A stretch of 64,000 nt of DNA, from NCBI RefSeq assembly GCF_009870125.1, contig NC_046683.1, positions 52,901,869 through 52,965,868 on the forward strand, in the 5' to 3' direction. The position numbers and the translations under genes were made by a program. Under the pieces are notes generated by a model. That model ran no database searches. It saw only the letters and a program-made list of their open reading frames with translations, and had not been told where the DNA came from. Source of the DNA: Drosophila pseudoobscura. Lineage: Eukaryota; Arthropoda; Insecta; Diptera; Drosophilidae. Below are positions 1 to 12,139 of the stretch, one piece after another (position 1 is the first letter of the stretch; each line of letters opens with the position of its first letter).

Positions 1-173
1 TGCAACATGGAGTACTACGACTCCCCTATTTTCCTTATGATTCATGATGCATGATGAGCGGAATATCGGGCCTCTTACAGGCCGACGAAAGTAGGCCAGC
101 CATCAAATGCATCCGAATGGTGCAAAAATTCCAGTTTCTGGGAGACCCCCCCGTCTAGACCCCCTTCCGAAAG
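1..173. other. Left edge, nothing recognised
   Basis: This is unique-looking sequence before the dispersed-repeat fragment. I see no open frame with splice signals. It could hold an earlier exon of the HMG-box-like gene at 376-709, but no acceptor-donor pair supports this. Confidence 0.3.
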
Positions 174-375
174 CGAGGGGGAACGTTGTGAACTGCTGCT
201 GCGACCGCACATTTATACCCGATACTTAGTCAGTATGGCTCTCCTCCGGCAGACGGCCCTAGTATTGAAGGACGACGAGGGCGTGCGAGAGAGGCAGAAA
301 ATGAGTCAGGAGGTGTCGTCGGGCGCTGCGTCGGGCGGTCTCTGCAAATCGATTTGTTCCTTTTTGACGATCTGA
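174..375 (+). mobile_element. 5' fragment of an obscura-type dispersed repeat
   Basis: These ~200 bases align with the first ~200 bases of the longer element at 31609-32706. Both have a G-rich lead (gagggggaacgttgtga type), then TATACCCGATAC (214-225 here), then AGTCAGTATGGCTCTCCTCC and a run ending near TTGATTTGTTCC. The copy stops abruptly where the reading frame of the HMG-box-like gene begins, so it probably truncated that gene. Family assignment (DINE-1/SGM/Helitron-like) is inference; the pairwise similarity is seen directly. Confidence 0.65.
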
Positions 376-709
376 TCTTTCGACACCAACAAAGCCTTCA
401 AATTCTTGAGGAAGTTCCGCAATGCCTGCGCCAACTATAGTTGGAATCCTCAGGAGCTCGTCAAGAATGGCTCCGAGGTCATTCACTCACTCACTCCTTT
501 CCAGAAGTCCTGGTTCGAGGAGGTAAGATGCTAGAGCTATGTTTCACTTCTTTGGCCCACAGAATCCACAAACAGGAGGTGCGTACGTGAGGACAAGACG
601 AGCCCAGGCCCAAGGACGAAGCTTAACCGAAGTCCAATCCAAGACGTCCCAGGAAGACGTCGCAAAGGAAGCCAAGACCAAGCTGCCAGCCAATTACTAC
701 CAATTATGA
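376..709 (+). pseudogene. 5'-truncated MST-HMG-box-like gene (sperm chromatin protein type)
   Basis: Two coding blocks, 376-522 and 563-709, are joined by a 40-nt intron (GAG|GTAAGA ... CCCACAG|AAT) in phase 0. Without splicing the frame hits TAG at once, so the intron is needed. Block 1 reads ..KAFKFLRKFRNAC..., then W..QELVKNG, then LTPFQKSWFEE. That is the layout of the MST-HMG box of Drosophila sperm chromatin proteins (protamine/Mst77F-like): F..FLR, a central Trp, ELV, and a final K..F. Block 2 is a basic Lys/Arg/Gln-rich tail of 48 residues ending NYYQL. No start codon is available: an in-frame TGA sits at 373-375, at the edge of the dispersed repeat. The head of the gene is therefore missing or separated. 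A 40-nt intron is unusually short. It is probably a decayed or displaced copy of a testis gene. Family call is moderate; truncation is direct. Confidence 0.55.
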
Positions 710-719
710 ATATTTTTAT

Positions 720-1200
720 TGGTGAATTGGTAAAAATCAAGTGAAAAACTATACTACACTATAGTATATACCACCAATAATACACACAATGGCAACTGGC
801 GTCCCTCGTGATTACGCACACCCATCCATTGGTGTGGGCAAAGGGGCATCAACAATCAAGACGTAGCCACGTTCGGGGGCGCCCCCCCGGGAGGGAAGGG
901 AAGCCAACGAACGATGCTGTTTGGCGAATCCAGCCGAAATTATTAGCGATAATCGACTGAGGCCACTCGATAGTGTGACCAGGCTGGACTGATCTCACAG
1001 ACCTATGAATAGGATCTCACAGTTCTCACAGGGCGGGTCCAGCGAGCAAGAACAGGTGGGTAGGTTATGTTTAGCGCAGCTCCCGGTACACCCTTGGCGT
1101 ACGTCTCATCCTTTGACAGTGGACGGGAGGGTATCGATGTTTCATTGACAGCATTGACGAGCTGTTTCTGGAACAAAGAACGCATGGAAAACGGCACATC
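720..1200. repeat. Left arm of imperfect inverted repeat
   Basis: Pairs in reverse complement with 1488-2068. Perfect blocks include 841-866 with 1931-1956 (26 bp), 887-924 with 1785-1822 (38 bp) and 1125-1141 with 1564-1580 (17 bp), with small indels between. The left arm lacks about 100 bp that the right arm has near 1823-1925. Confidence 0.85.
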
Positions 1201-1397
1201 CTCTTTGGAGACCTGAAAGAGAAGAAACACAAATGTTATTTTAGACACTCTTTTGGATAATCTCTGATTTTAGGACCCACCTGCTTCGGTGCAGCCTCAT
1301 ATTCGGTGGCTAGCTCCACGATTGTATCCTGACCTACATGCATGCTTTGGCTCTGGCTGGGCATACCTTCACATAAGTCCGAATTCATTTTATCCAT
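1003..1397 (-). CDS. Two-exon gene for an unrecognised 108-residue protein
   Basis: Predicted complement(join(1003..1212,1281..1397)). Exon 1 starts at ATG 1397 (MDKMNSDLCEG...), just inside an in-frame TGA, and gives 39 codons ending at AAGCAG|GTGGGT. The 68-nt intron ends in a strong pyrimidine tract, TTCTTCTCTTTCAG. Exon 2 continues in phase 0 (VSKEDVPFSMRSLFQ...) for 69 codons to TAG. The product is soluble-looking, with no signal peptide or membrane segment, and is rich in Ser, Val and Pro. I do not recognise the family. Exon 2 lies in the left arm of the inverted repeat. Its counterpart on the plus strand in the right arm is shifted in frame and interrupted, so only this copy is intact. 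A one-base difference near 1013 changes the frame relative to the other copy, so the true C-terminus may differ. The splice signals make chance less likely. Confidence 0.5.
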
Positions 1398-1487
1398 GGG
1401 ATCTGATCACGGCAGGATCATCTGTGGTAAAATGTACACTGTCAAAGAGCTTTACATCTATATATATCTACTTTTATACTCGGCCAA

Positions 1488-2068
1488 GCCATTTTCCAAG
1501 CGTGTCAAGGTGACTCTTTGATCCAGAAACAGCCAATACAGTGTGTCAATACAGTCAATCATGAACATCGATACCCTCCCATTCAGTGTCAAAGGATGAC
1601 ACGTGCGCCAAGGGTGCCACCAGCACCTAGTTGCTTACATAGCTGTTTGTCCCAGGCACTGTCTTTGCACGCTGGACCCGCTGTGCGAGAACATGTGAGA
1701 TCCTCTCCACGGGTCTGTCAGAGCAGTCCAGCCTGGTCACACCATCGCCTGGCCTCAGATCGCCAAGAATTTCGGCTGTATTCCCCAAACAGCATCGTTC
1801 GTTGGCTTCCCTTCCCTCCCGGGGCTTGGCTTCGTCGTCATCGATCCCGGTTTGGTCCCAGGCCATGCTCTCCCGGTAGCTGCCCACCGCAGATCCCCAG
1901 GAGGCTGCCCAGAGGCGCAACCGAGCGTGACTACGTCTTGATTGTTGATGCCCCTTTGCTGGTCGAAGATTTCACTCGCAAAAGTAATCACGAGGGACGC
2001 CACTCGCCATTATGAGCCGAGCAAGGGGAGAATATAGTTTTTCTATGACAATTTTCACTTGATTTTTA
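1488..2068 (+). pseudogene. Right arm of inverted repeat: decayed second copy of the 1003-1397 gene region
   Basis: Reverse complement of 720-1200 plus extra internal sequence. The part matching exon 2 begins near 1488 (CCATTTTCCAAGCG) but carries an ~11-base insertion. It also has base changes that break the frame used in the left copy, and no match to exon 1 is present. One frame stays open for much of the arm (SSLVTPSPGLRSPRISAVF..., to a stop near 1880), which may reflect the ancestral frame. Called a decayed copy because it has neither start nor exon 1. Confidence 0.5.
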
Positions 2069-3544
2069 CCAATTTGGTTTTTTTTCGTTTCGTTGCGTTG
2101 GTATTGGTGAGCTTCCGTCAAGTGACGTCGAAATCTAGGGATGGAGAGTGGGAGTGCTAAAAATTTCAGTGTAGGATAACCACACTTACACGCCCAGGGC
2201 TGCAATCGCATCATAAATAAAGGAATGAATATTGTGCTCTCGAGAAAACTCGAATCGGGTGCTGAGCGGGCGTCTTTTACCATTTTCCCATTTATCTCTA
2301 TGTCGGGGCTGCAGCATAATTGCTTAATGCGTTCAACAATGTTTTGCCACTAAATTTAAGTCGAAATGCATCATTAAAAGGGCATCCTCCAATGGCCTCG
2401 CACATGTTCAGCATACACTCGAATTTAGAAGCAGCAGCAGAGGCAGAGGCAGAGGCAGCTGAAGATGGGGCAAAGGCAGAGCCAGAGCCAGAGCCAGAGC
2501 CACCCCAGTCGATGCGCGACATAGAAGTGATTGCGCCCTGAGTGAAAACATGTGGGGCACAGATCGACTGACTCATCCGACGGCCAGATGGTGCAGCAGC
2601 CCACACCCACTCCCACTCCCACTACTCCTCCCCCCCACCCCATAATCGATCAATTTGCATGCGAATCTGGGCACCACCCGACACTGATTTCATGTTTTAG
2701 GCCAGCAAAAGAAAATGTGGGCCATTAGCTTATATTTTGAACGATTTTCCTGCCAGGTGAAACTCGCTCTCGAGTCACAGCACAACAGCCAGGATAACAA
2801 GGTATCAATATTTTCAGAGGGGAGGGGCACAGCAAGGAAGCATCAATGCCGTGCCCGCTGTTCACTCTCCAGTGAACTCTCCTCCTTCCCGCAGGCTCAA
2901 GGCGAAGGCGTACACCGTACACCATCCGGGCATCCCGGCCACCAAACATCCAGGCATCCAATCTCGTCACTCGGCACTTGATTGGGCCCATCGACAGCGC
3001 TGATTATAAGTCACAGATTGCCCGGGCAGGCGGCAGGATAAATTCGTTTTATTTATGACAGTTCAGTGGCCGTCTAAAGCTCGTCCCAGTTCCGTCACAG
3101 CCTCCGAATGTATTACACGGCGATGACCGGGACTTGACTTTCATCTACTTTTGTTGTAATCATTGCTTTTTGCTTTTGCTTTTTGCTTTAGATTTTGATT
3201 GCGTGGCCAAAGCATATTTAAGATTTAAGATTCCCCAATATTTGGTCAGAATTGGAGCAGTTCCCTGAACCGTTCACTGCTGCTCGGAAGTTTGTCCAGC
3301 TAAATGCCCTTTTGTGATTGGTTTTGGGCCCGCAAGACGGGACGGGAAGTAGTACAGTTTTCGATTCAGGAAGCTGTTCAGATGAAGGATGCGACTGATG
3401 GATGGATTGACTGACCGACTGACTGATGGCCAACAGGAAGCACCTCCCACAGGCCGACTCTAGGCTTCCGCCCCAGGTCTCCGCCTGGCGCCAGCCGACC
3501 CTCACCCGAGCCCCTAGTAGTCCTTGGAAAAACCCTTCAACTTT
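2069..3544. other. Intergenic, no gene seen
   Basis: It contains a purine-rich imperfect repeat (GAGGCA/GAGCCA units, about 2434-2502) that creates low-complexity Ala/Glu open frames on both strands, a CCCACT run near 2605-2640, and T-rich sequence near 3165-3200. No frame with credible start, codon use or splice signals was found. Confidence 0.5.
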
Positions 3545-3550
3545 TATAAA
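3545..3550 (+). promoter_or_regulatory. TATA box candidate for the 3689 gene
   Basis: TATAAA stands about 140 bases before the ATG at 3689, which would place the start of transcription near 3575 and give a ~110-nt 5' leader. Two initiator-like TCAGTC motifs (3604-3609, 3615-3620) lie too far downstream for this TATA and may be an alternative start. Confidence 0.4.
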
Positions 3551-3688
3551 TGCAAAGTTTTCCACAAAAGCAGGCTGTACGTCCAGAAGTATCTATTCGT
3601 ATTTCAGTCATAGTTCAGTCATAGCCAGTTCCGCACAAATATTTCCTAAATAGTCTTAAATTTTGAAAAGTTTCTCACTCCGAAAGCC

Positions 3689-3991
3689 ATGCCAAAGAAA
3701 GGACGCTCCTGGCCGGCAAACGAGGTCGGCCGCCTCGATGAGGATCCCAGGACACGCGGCGTCTTGCAAAGAACACACTGCCGGGCCTTTCGCCAGAAGC
3801 TACGCGCCACCCGGAAGTGGAAATTCTTCCAAGGACTGACCATAGCCACAGTCGTCGCAGTGCTGCTGGGAGCCTTGATCCTCATCGGGCTGGGCATGAC
3901 GGCGGAAGACGACTTCGACACTTCTGGGATCGTCAGCCAGGTGAAGGGACTGTGGGTCGAGGCACTGGAGTTCCTGGAGCACGTGATATAG
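3689..3991 (+). CDS. Small single-pass membrane protein, 100 residues
   Basis: One uninterrupted exon from ATG (GCCATGCC context) to TAG. The first ~48 residues are basic (KKGRSW..., RQKLRATRKWKFF) and would face the cytosol. Residues about 49-69 form one strong membrane span (LTIATVVAVLLGALILIGLGM). The C-terminal ~30 residues are acidic then amphipathic (EDDFDTSG..., ending LEFLEHVI). Codons prefer C and G in the third position, as in well-used Drosophila genes, which separates this frame from the background. A TATA box lies upstream. I do not recognise the family. Positive-inside bias suggests an N-in, C-out topology. No signal peptide is cleavable here, so a tail-type or single-anchor protein is the best guess. 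Confidence 0.65.
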   Translation: MPKKGRSWPANEVGRLDEDPRTRGVLQRTHCRAFRQKLRATRKWKFFQGLTIATVVAVLLGALILIGLGMTAEDDFDTSGIVSQVKGLWVEALEFLEHVI

Positions 3992-6900
3992 ATCGTCGAG
4001 GGCGAGAGCGAGGGCGAGGGAGGGAGGGATTACTCGGCCAGGAGTAGGCGCTCGCCTGCAGAAGAAATCCGTTTTGGTGGCGCATAGAAGAAGGAGCTGC
4101 CAGTCGATACTGAAGCCGTGTGTGGACAGGAAGTCTGCGAACTCGTTCTTCAGCAGGGCCAGACTCTGCCACCGACACCGACACCATTTGATTACAGGTA
4201 GCATCTAAATTCAGTCGTGCTTCTGTATGTATATGCTTCTATACAGTAAATATATTCCCGCCCGAGACCCTGAACAATGGAGACACTTGAAATCTGTGAC
4301 CAGTGCCCTCCGCCAAGGAGGGACCCGCACCCTGGGGGCAGAGGCAGAGGCAGAGGGAGAGTCAGATGGGGCCCTGCAAAGCTGTTGTGTGAATTTATTA
4401 GCATAATGACTAGAAATATTGCCAGAGCAGCCAGAGCATCCAGTGCGCTCCTCTTCGGGTTGGCTGGCTTTGGTTTATTTGACAGATTTTCCCGGTTCTT
4501 GCTTGGCTGCCCGCGATGCTCATTTTGGCCGAGTTGTCGTTGTCCCTCATGACCCCCAGCGCTCTCGTCCCTCGTCCTTCGTCCCTCTTCCACTTTTGCC
4601 TCTGCTTCCACTTCCACTTCCACTTCTACTTCCACTTCATTCTTCATTATGTTAATAAGCGGAAAGGCAACGCGAATTCGCCTGTAATGAGGACTCGACC
4701 AGAGCAAGGGACCCGGAGATCTCTTGCCACTGCCACAGCCACTGCCACAGCCACTGCCACAGCCAGTGCCTCTTTCGTGCCCTGCCACTGCCACTGCCAC
4801 TGCCAGTGGCGCTCACTTGAAATCCGTAATATCCAGTTTATTAGGTCAGGACCAACGGCGGCGAGGACGACATTTTGCTGCAATGGCGCCATAAAGTTTA
4901 TTCGTGTACGGAAAATACCTATTTTGTTTTAATACAGAACTGAACTGAACGCAGTACTGGGCCCTGGACCCGGACCTGGACTCGGACTCGGACTCGGACT
5001 CGGACTCCTGCGGAAGTGAATCGCGGCAACGGACGATGGGCGTTAGACGGGAAGAGGAGCCTCACTTGGCCAGAGGAATCGACACAATTACTTCAGGGCT
5101 GCTGCTGCTGCTGCTGCTGCTTGCCCCCGGAGGTTTTCTAGTTTGGAAAATTGGAAGGTTTACATAAATTAATCCAAGAGGGAAATGTGAGCAGTGGACA
5201 TCCATGGGGATGTCGAAGCTGCCCATCGACGGGTTCATGGGCCCGGCCTAGAGCCCTTAGAACCCAGCATATTCCGAAGGAATACTTTGAAGGCATTTCA
5301 CGGCCGAAAAAGTAAGGGAAATTATAGACTAGTTCATACGAATCGGTCGATCCTTTTGAAGGAGCTCAACCCCAAACAACGCGTCACGATTTGCTCCAGA
5401 AATTGCCCGCAATTAATCCTCCTCTAATCCCACTCTGGGCACATAAGGGGGCACCAAATATGTATTGCTAATTGCTACTGGTGCAAGTACATTCAAATGT
5501 AAATGTAAATGCGGGTGGCGGTGTGGGGGTGCGTGTGGGCGTGGGTGACGTAACACCTACCTCTAATCGGCTCAGTCTCAGAGTTTGAGGCCTACCAGAG
5601 CCCATTCCCAGTGGGCTCTGGTGGTGGCGCTGGCGGTTCGGTTGGGGGCTGACTCAAAAGCCCTACTCCACTGCGGCCACTCAATTATGAAAGTACGGAC
5701 AAAATACTCGTAATTAGAGAGTCACAGCAGCCAGGCTGCGGGGCCATTGAATGCGCACAAGTTCTAAGGGAATCTCCCAAGGAGTGCGAGTGGTGGCTCC
5801 CAGACTAAGGGACTGTGTGCTCCTCCTCCTCCTCCTCTACACACATCGGAGAGGACAGGTGCTATGTGTAGCAGATGATGTATCTGTATCTGTAGCTGTC
5901 GGTGGCAAAGGACTTTCTGTGGCCCCGGGCAAACCTCTCCCACAATTAAAAAGGAAAATCGAGCGTCCGCACAATTATAAATCCGTGCATCGAGGCAATG
6001 TGGCAGATTTTCCCAAAAAAAGTTGTACTCCCTGCAGGCCCCTGCGGACCCCAAATTATAATCCATTTGCCAAAGGCAGCGGCAGAGGCAGAGGCAGAGG
6101 CAAAGGCAACGCCGAGTCTAAGGAAGATTACCTCATTAATTTCTATTAAAATTAAAATAAGTTTTGTGCCTTTGGAAATGGTGTACAAAGTGCGCCAAAA
6201 GAGGGACCGACCGGACCGACGCACAGGCATAAATAAATAAATAAATAAAGAGACCAACGGGCGGACAGTCCAGGCCGGAGTCCGGAGTCCGATGTCCGAT
6301 GTCCAATTTCCGGAGAAGCGGCGGAGAAAGCTGTGCGGCTCGGTTGAATGACTCTGCGGACCATTGAAAGGAGGGCAAGGCAGCAAAGCCGACAACACAA
6401 TTTGCTACTTACAACACATTTCATAAATATTTTAGAAGCGGTGGCCCCCACTGCGACCACAGGCCCCGGCCCCAGCCCCAGCCAGAGCCAGAGCCAGAGC
6501 CGCCGACTGGGCAAGGACAAGGTCCTGCGAGTCGTTTCTGTTTGTGTTCCTGTTCCTTGTGGCTTTCCATTCCATACCACACCATTGTACAGTCCAAGCA
6601 ATTGAAAGGCATGCGTCAGACCTTCCATCGGTCTCCCGTCTGCGTCTAATGATGCCCCAACGGTGCGCCCAATGGTGTCCACAGGCCCCTGGATATTCCA
6701 CTGCGGACATGAAAATTTGATCACTGATTCGAGCGAGCCCAGACAGCCCTTCAGAGGATCGATTCCATTCGACCATGGCCAGGCGAAGGACATCACTCGA
6801 AAGAGTGTGCCCAAGGCACTTTCATAACTTTGCTCGACTTTCATTAATCCCCAGCTCGTAGCTGTCTTTAGAGTGCAGCTCGCAGGAGTCTTCTTGTTGT

Positions 6901-9900
6901 GCCTCTTAGTTCTGTTTCGGCCGGAACGTGTTGGCCAAACCCAAGAGCCCCCCGAAGTTGGAAAAAAGTCTGCCGGCACCGAAGGCCGATGGGATACCTT
7001 TGTGGTTCTTTTCACTTCGATTCTGGAGAGAGTACGCCAGAGTCCTGTTTTTGGTGGATGCAAGCGAGGTTTGCTTCAGATCGTTGGATGCTCCCGTAGT
7101 GCTCTCTGTACTCCCTGGGAGGGTATCAAAGGAGACGGCTACGCCTGCCGCCCTAATGACGACGATTAAAATGCAGCAGCGGCTGCCTGGCAGGGCCGCA
7201 GGTGGCACAAGTACTCGTAGATGCTGTAGATGCTGTGGATGCCCCTCCTCCGTGAAGGGGTTGGTTCTGTCGGGATTGTGGGGGCTGCGGGACGGGGACG
7301 GGGACGAGGACGAGACTTTGTGCGATACATGAAGAACAGAGAACTCATAAAGCCGGAGAGGAAACAATTACAAATGCTTACCTATGTGCACGAATACGAA
7401 TGCGAATGCGAATACATACACTTTTTCAGGCAGGGATACAGTGGAGACTCCATCAGTGGACAGCTGCCGAATTGTGCTCTCTGAAAGATCTGAAGGACAC
7501 CAACGATAGCCGGATATCTGTACATCCTTAGATGGTCCTGCAGCTGAGTGCGCACTGGGGTGCCTCACTGTACACGTACCACATACATGTGGGGTGGAAG
7601 GAAGGGGCAAGCTACACGTCAAGTAAAGTCGAGTCGAGTAACGGGGGGCGGGGGGTGGTTGGGCGGTGGGCGGTGGGCGGTTGGCGTCGTCCTCTGAGGA
7701 CAGGACTCGCAGATGTTTGAGGGATTTCTGTTACAATTTGAGTTTTTTCAACGCTTGGCTTTAACAGGACTGCGTCACCGTCGCCGTCGCCGTCGTCGCT
7801 TTCCCCTTATTTCCTTTTATGGTTTTTCTTGCTCTGAAGAGGGAAATTGTTTCCGCCGCACTTAGCGATGCCTCCACCTCCGCCTCCGCCTCCACCTTCC
7901 GCCTCCCCGTTCCTGCATCTCCATCTTTTTCCCCCATTTGATGGCAAACATTTCCGCAGCTCGTCGCATAATTTAATGCAAATACCCATGCCCATACCCA
8001 TGCCCCCGCTGTTGCTGCCCCCGCTGCCACCGCTGCCACCTCACTTTCCTCCCACCAGCATCCAGTATCGATTTTGGTGAAGGGGCGAGATTTTTGTGCA
8101 TTTCACTGGTGCTTGTCCTTGGGCTGACCTTTGGGGAGCTGCATCCAGCGGGTCCTTGAGTTGTGCTCAGCAAAGGCTCCTTGGGCAGCGCCCATGCACT
8201 GCGAAAGTCTCGAATGTCTCTCGTTGGAGCCAGGAGCCAGAAGACAGGAGACAGGACGCGTGTCCATATTCCCGGCAATTAACGAGCCGCTGAATGCTTA
8301 TTAAACTGCCATGCTGCAACATCGCCTGTTGTTGCAAGCTGCAATTACGGCAATTTGAATTTTTAAAACGACAGAGACAGAGACAGAGACAGGAGGCCCT
8401 GTCCGGAGGCCATTCGATGACTTTTCAGCGGCCCCTACGCACTTGCGAGTTTTCACACGCAATCCCCGACCACACCGGACACGGGACAGGGGGCAGGGGA
8501 CAGGGGACGGGGGCCAGGGACAGGGACAGGGAAATATTCAGTAGCAGTCGCAGTCGCGCGAATATAAAGGACAAAAAATAAGCATACGGCACGTGGCCCC
8601 ACGTGGAGCACACGAACGGAACGGAGATGGAATGATAAAAAGGTATATCCATGTACACTTTTGCATATGTATGTATGTATGTATGCATGTGTGTGTGTGC
8701 GTGTGTATAAGCCAGGAGAGAAATCGAATTTCAAATTTCACAGTCCGGAATTTAAAAATACGAATTCGCATGCGAATGCGAATGCAAAAAAAGGGATAAG
8801 CACAACTTTTTTGTGAAATATTGGTAGAAACCCCATTTTTGTATTTTGTATTTTGTATTTTGCAAAGGGGCTTATAGCGGATTTATTTGGCAACGCACGC
8901 GTCTCCTCTGCCCGGATCCCCCCCTCCCCGGCACCACCTTCCAGTCACACACAACCGAAAAACAAACACAAATGCACGCAATCCAAATATTAACAGGGAG
9001 GAGCACTCTCAAACCCAAAAGATACAAATTTGCAAAGCACACAGAGAGACACAGAGCCACATCGGAATACAGTAAAGGACACAGGAAGAGGGACGGGTAC
9101 AGGGACAGGGACAGGGACAGGGAGAGGGATTGAAAGCTGGTTGACAGGCTTAGCCGAACATGGAACATGGCAGGACATGGGCCCAAAAAAAATAACTCGG
9201 GCCTATAATGCTGGCGCCCGACAATGAGGCCGATGGGATTGATGCCTTGATTTCGATAAGACTTCCAAATAGTTGACCCTCTGGTTCATTTCACATGCAG
9301 ATACAGCCACAGCTACAGATACAGATACAGATACAGATACAGATACAGTAGGACCAAAAACCATTGACTGCAAAAACAGGGGAAAATCTTACCGAATGGC
9401 TAGAGTATTACCAAGAACCCCTTGGAGTTACCATCCATCCATCCATCCATCCATCCGGACTGTGCTGGGGCGAGGGACCGGATAGAGCTTAGAGCTTAGA
9501 CCTAGTGCCTGTAGCTGATGCTGATGCTGATGCCGATGCTGTGGCAGTCACGCCTCCGTTGCCGTTTCGGAGGCTTCTTTGCCGCCAAATGCTTTTCGCC
9601 TAATGAGTTTTCTACTTGCGGTTTCGAGGGAAATTTGCGCAGAAAAGCGCCACTCCACACTCCACACTCCATACTCCATACACAGTGCACACTCCATGCT
9701 CCATGCTCCACCCGAAATGCGAGGCAGGCAATGCGAGAACGACACGGCTTTTACCTAAACCCCGCCAGAGGGGCTGTGTGCGCGCTGTAAATGTTTTAGT
9801 GGTTACCGCGTTTAAGTCATTAGAGAAAATTCTTAGCTAAAGTGCGGCATAAAAAGGGGTGTAGCCGTTTGGGCGGACGGATGGAGGACACCCAACCTCA

Positions 9901-10020
9901 AGGAGAAGGAGAAGGGAAAGGAGACGGAGGCGGACAAAGTTTTCTGTCAGAACTCTTTGGCTTTGGCTTTGGCTTTGGGCGTCTCGTGTTGCTGTGCCAA
10001 CCTCAGAGGTGGTGAAACAC

Positions 10021-10062
10021 GGCTGCCGGCTGCCGGCTGCCGGCTGCCGGCTGCCGGCTGCT
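10021..10062. repeat. GGCTGCC heptamer array
   Basis: Nearly six head-to-tail copies of the 7-base unit GGCTGCC without error, in otherwise unique sequence. A 7-base period would shift frame, so it is not coding in any simple way. Confidence 0.9.
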
Positions 10063-12139
10063 GACTCTGGTTAGAGCCATAGATGTGGCTCTTTTGTGGG
10101 GTCTTTCCATTCAAAAATTCTAAAGAATTCCCCCCCTCCCAAAAAGATGGCGAATCGTTAATTCGATCGGATAAGTCCGGGAATGTTAGTCAAATTGGAA
10201 TGCCTCAATCAGTTCTACTCAGGAAATAACAAGAACAGACAGGACTATCGCACAGCCCTGATAAATGACTCGAAAGAACCAAACAATCATTTACTTGACT
10301 CAAATCAAAGCAAAGCCGAGCCGAGCCAAAAAAAAAACTCAAACAATAGAAGTGAAACACTTGAGCCGCTCTCTTGAGTGGCACAGGGCCGGGGCTCGAG
10401 CAGAAACCACTCAGAACACTCTCTTACCCCGAGGGTGCTCAAGAGAGAGTGCGCCGCGCTTCCCTCTCTTTTTTGAATGAGGTCGAGATTTTGTTGGGAC
10501 TCAGTCCGTGCTCTGGCCTGAAATTCGATACGAAATCGAAGCAAGTCCGCCGCAAAGCAGAAGCAGCTCGGATCACAGTCGCCCCAAAACAAATGCCATG
10601 CCAGATGGGGGCTACACCTCATGGAATCCACACTTTGGCGAAGCTCTTCCTTCCCTTTGGGTGAGATTTAAAACAAAGAGAGCACCAAGGCAGGGAGCCA
10701 CTACTTAACAGTAGGCCACAAATACCAAACCAAGCCGAAGCCAGGCCAAGTCGCAGCCGACCGAGGGGCGCTGACGCATGACGCGCGACGGTCGAACCGG
10801 TCGTATACAAGCAGGAAAGATACACAGATGATAAACCAATATTCCCCAAAAGATGTTATTTTAGAAGAGGAAAGAAATTAGCATATATTCCTTTGTCAAG
10901 AATTAGACAAATAGACGGCTTAGCCGCATTATGGATGACTCTGATTTACGATCGTGTGAAGTACTTCAAGAACTACAAATAATTGTCTACCAATTCGACA
11001 AAATATTCCTCAAATTGAAACCATTTCGAAAGAGTGTTTCCCCAATTTACATACAGAGCAATAAATGGTCGAGTGTGTGCATAGTTCTTAGGAACAACAA
11101 CAAACATCTTGCAGCTGCGATTGATAAGCAAAATTGGCTGGATGAATGCTCCATTGTCGTTGTCGGACTTTATGAAAGGCCCAACCTGAACCTCAACCTC
11201 AACCTCAACCTATGGCCCAGGCCCAGGCCGCTTTCAAAGGGGGACCGCCAGACGCTATGTCGTACGAGAAGTTACCCCGAAACGTTTGGGAACAGCTGAA
11301 TCCCCACAACCCACTCTCGGTCACACCAAATACAAGAGACTCCACCCATGGTGGCATGGCGGCACGGCGGCATGGCGGCATGGAGTGCTCGTATTGTGCC
11401 TCTGCGGCTAGTGGATGGTGTCTGGTGGCTGATAAGCTGCGCGCGCACACCCAATATTTGCATTCGACATTTGTACTAATTGCAGGGTACATATTTACAC
11501 GGATTATACAGTCCGGGCCAATGCACGGATGGATAGTGTATAGGGGATAGCGGATGGTTTGTTTGTGCTGCATGTACGACCGGAGTACTCACCTTCGGCG
11601 TCGGGAGTGCCAAAGGGAATCGGCGTCTGGCATTTCGTAGAAATATTTCCCATCTATTTGGAGTTGATTATGGAACAGATCCAAGCTAGAGGCTGAGGCT
11701 GGAAACCCCTTAGCGTATGGTTCCCAGTGCCTTTCTCAACTTTGACGACTCTCTTCTCGGCTCTCGACTCTCGGCTCTCGGCTGTGGGCTTTGGCCGTCC
11801 AGTAACTCTTATCGGGGCCCCGTAATTAACGTGTTCTATTTCTGGATGTCGTCTTGTCGCTCCATCAATTGTATCATCAATTGACTTTCAGCCGCTGCTG
11901 ATGTTGTCGCCGGAGGCCCTCTACCCTTGCCATGCTGGGGGGGGTCATGAAGGGGGGGAGGCCGGGCCACAATAAGATTATCAAGCTGGCAAACAGCGAC
12001 AAGCAGTGGCCGGCCAAGCCGGCCAGCCAGCCAGCCACTGACGCGGATGGCTGTTTCTGCTGTTGATTTAATAAATTAAAACTCGTAAATTAACTGTGAA
12101 GGCAAAGCGACGCGCGACAAATCAAATAAATAAGCCCAT

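Noticed and set aside
4192..4800. 202-codon minus-strand frame
   Set aside because: Long Val-Glu and Gly-Ser-Cys runs come directly from CCACTT and CCACTGCCACAG arrays.
6873..7332. Two overlapping plus-strand frames, one with a signal-peptide-like start
   Set aside because: The hydrophobic frame begins at GTG and neither frame has splice or codon support.
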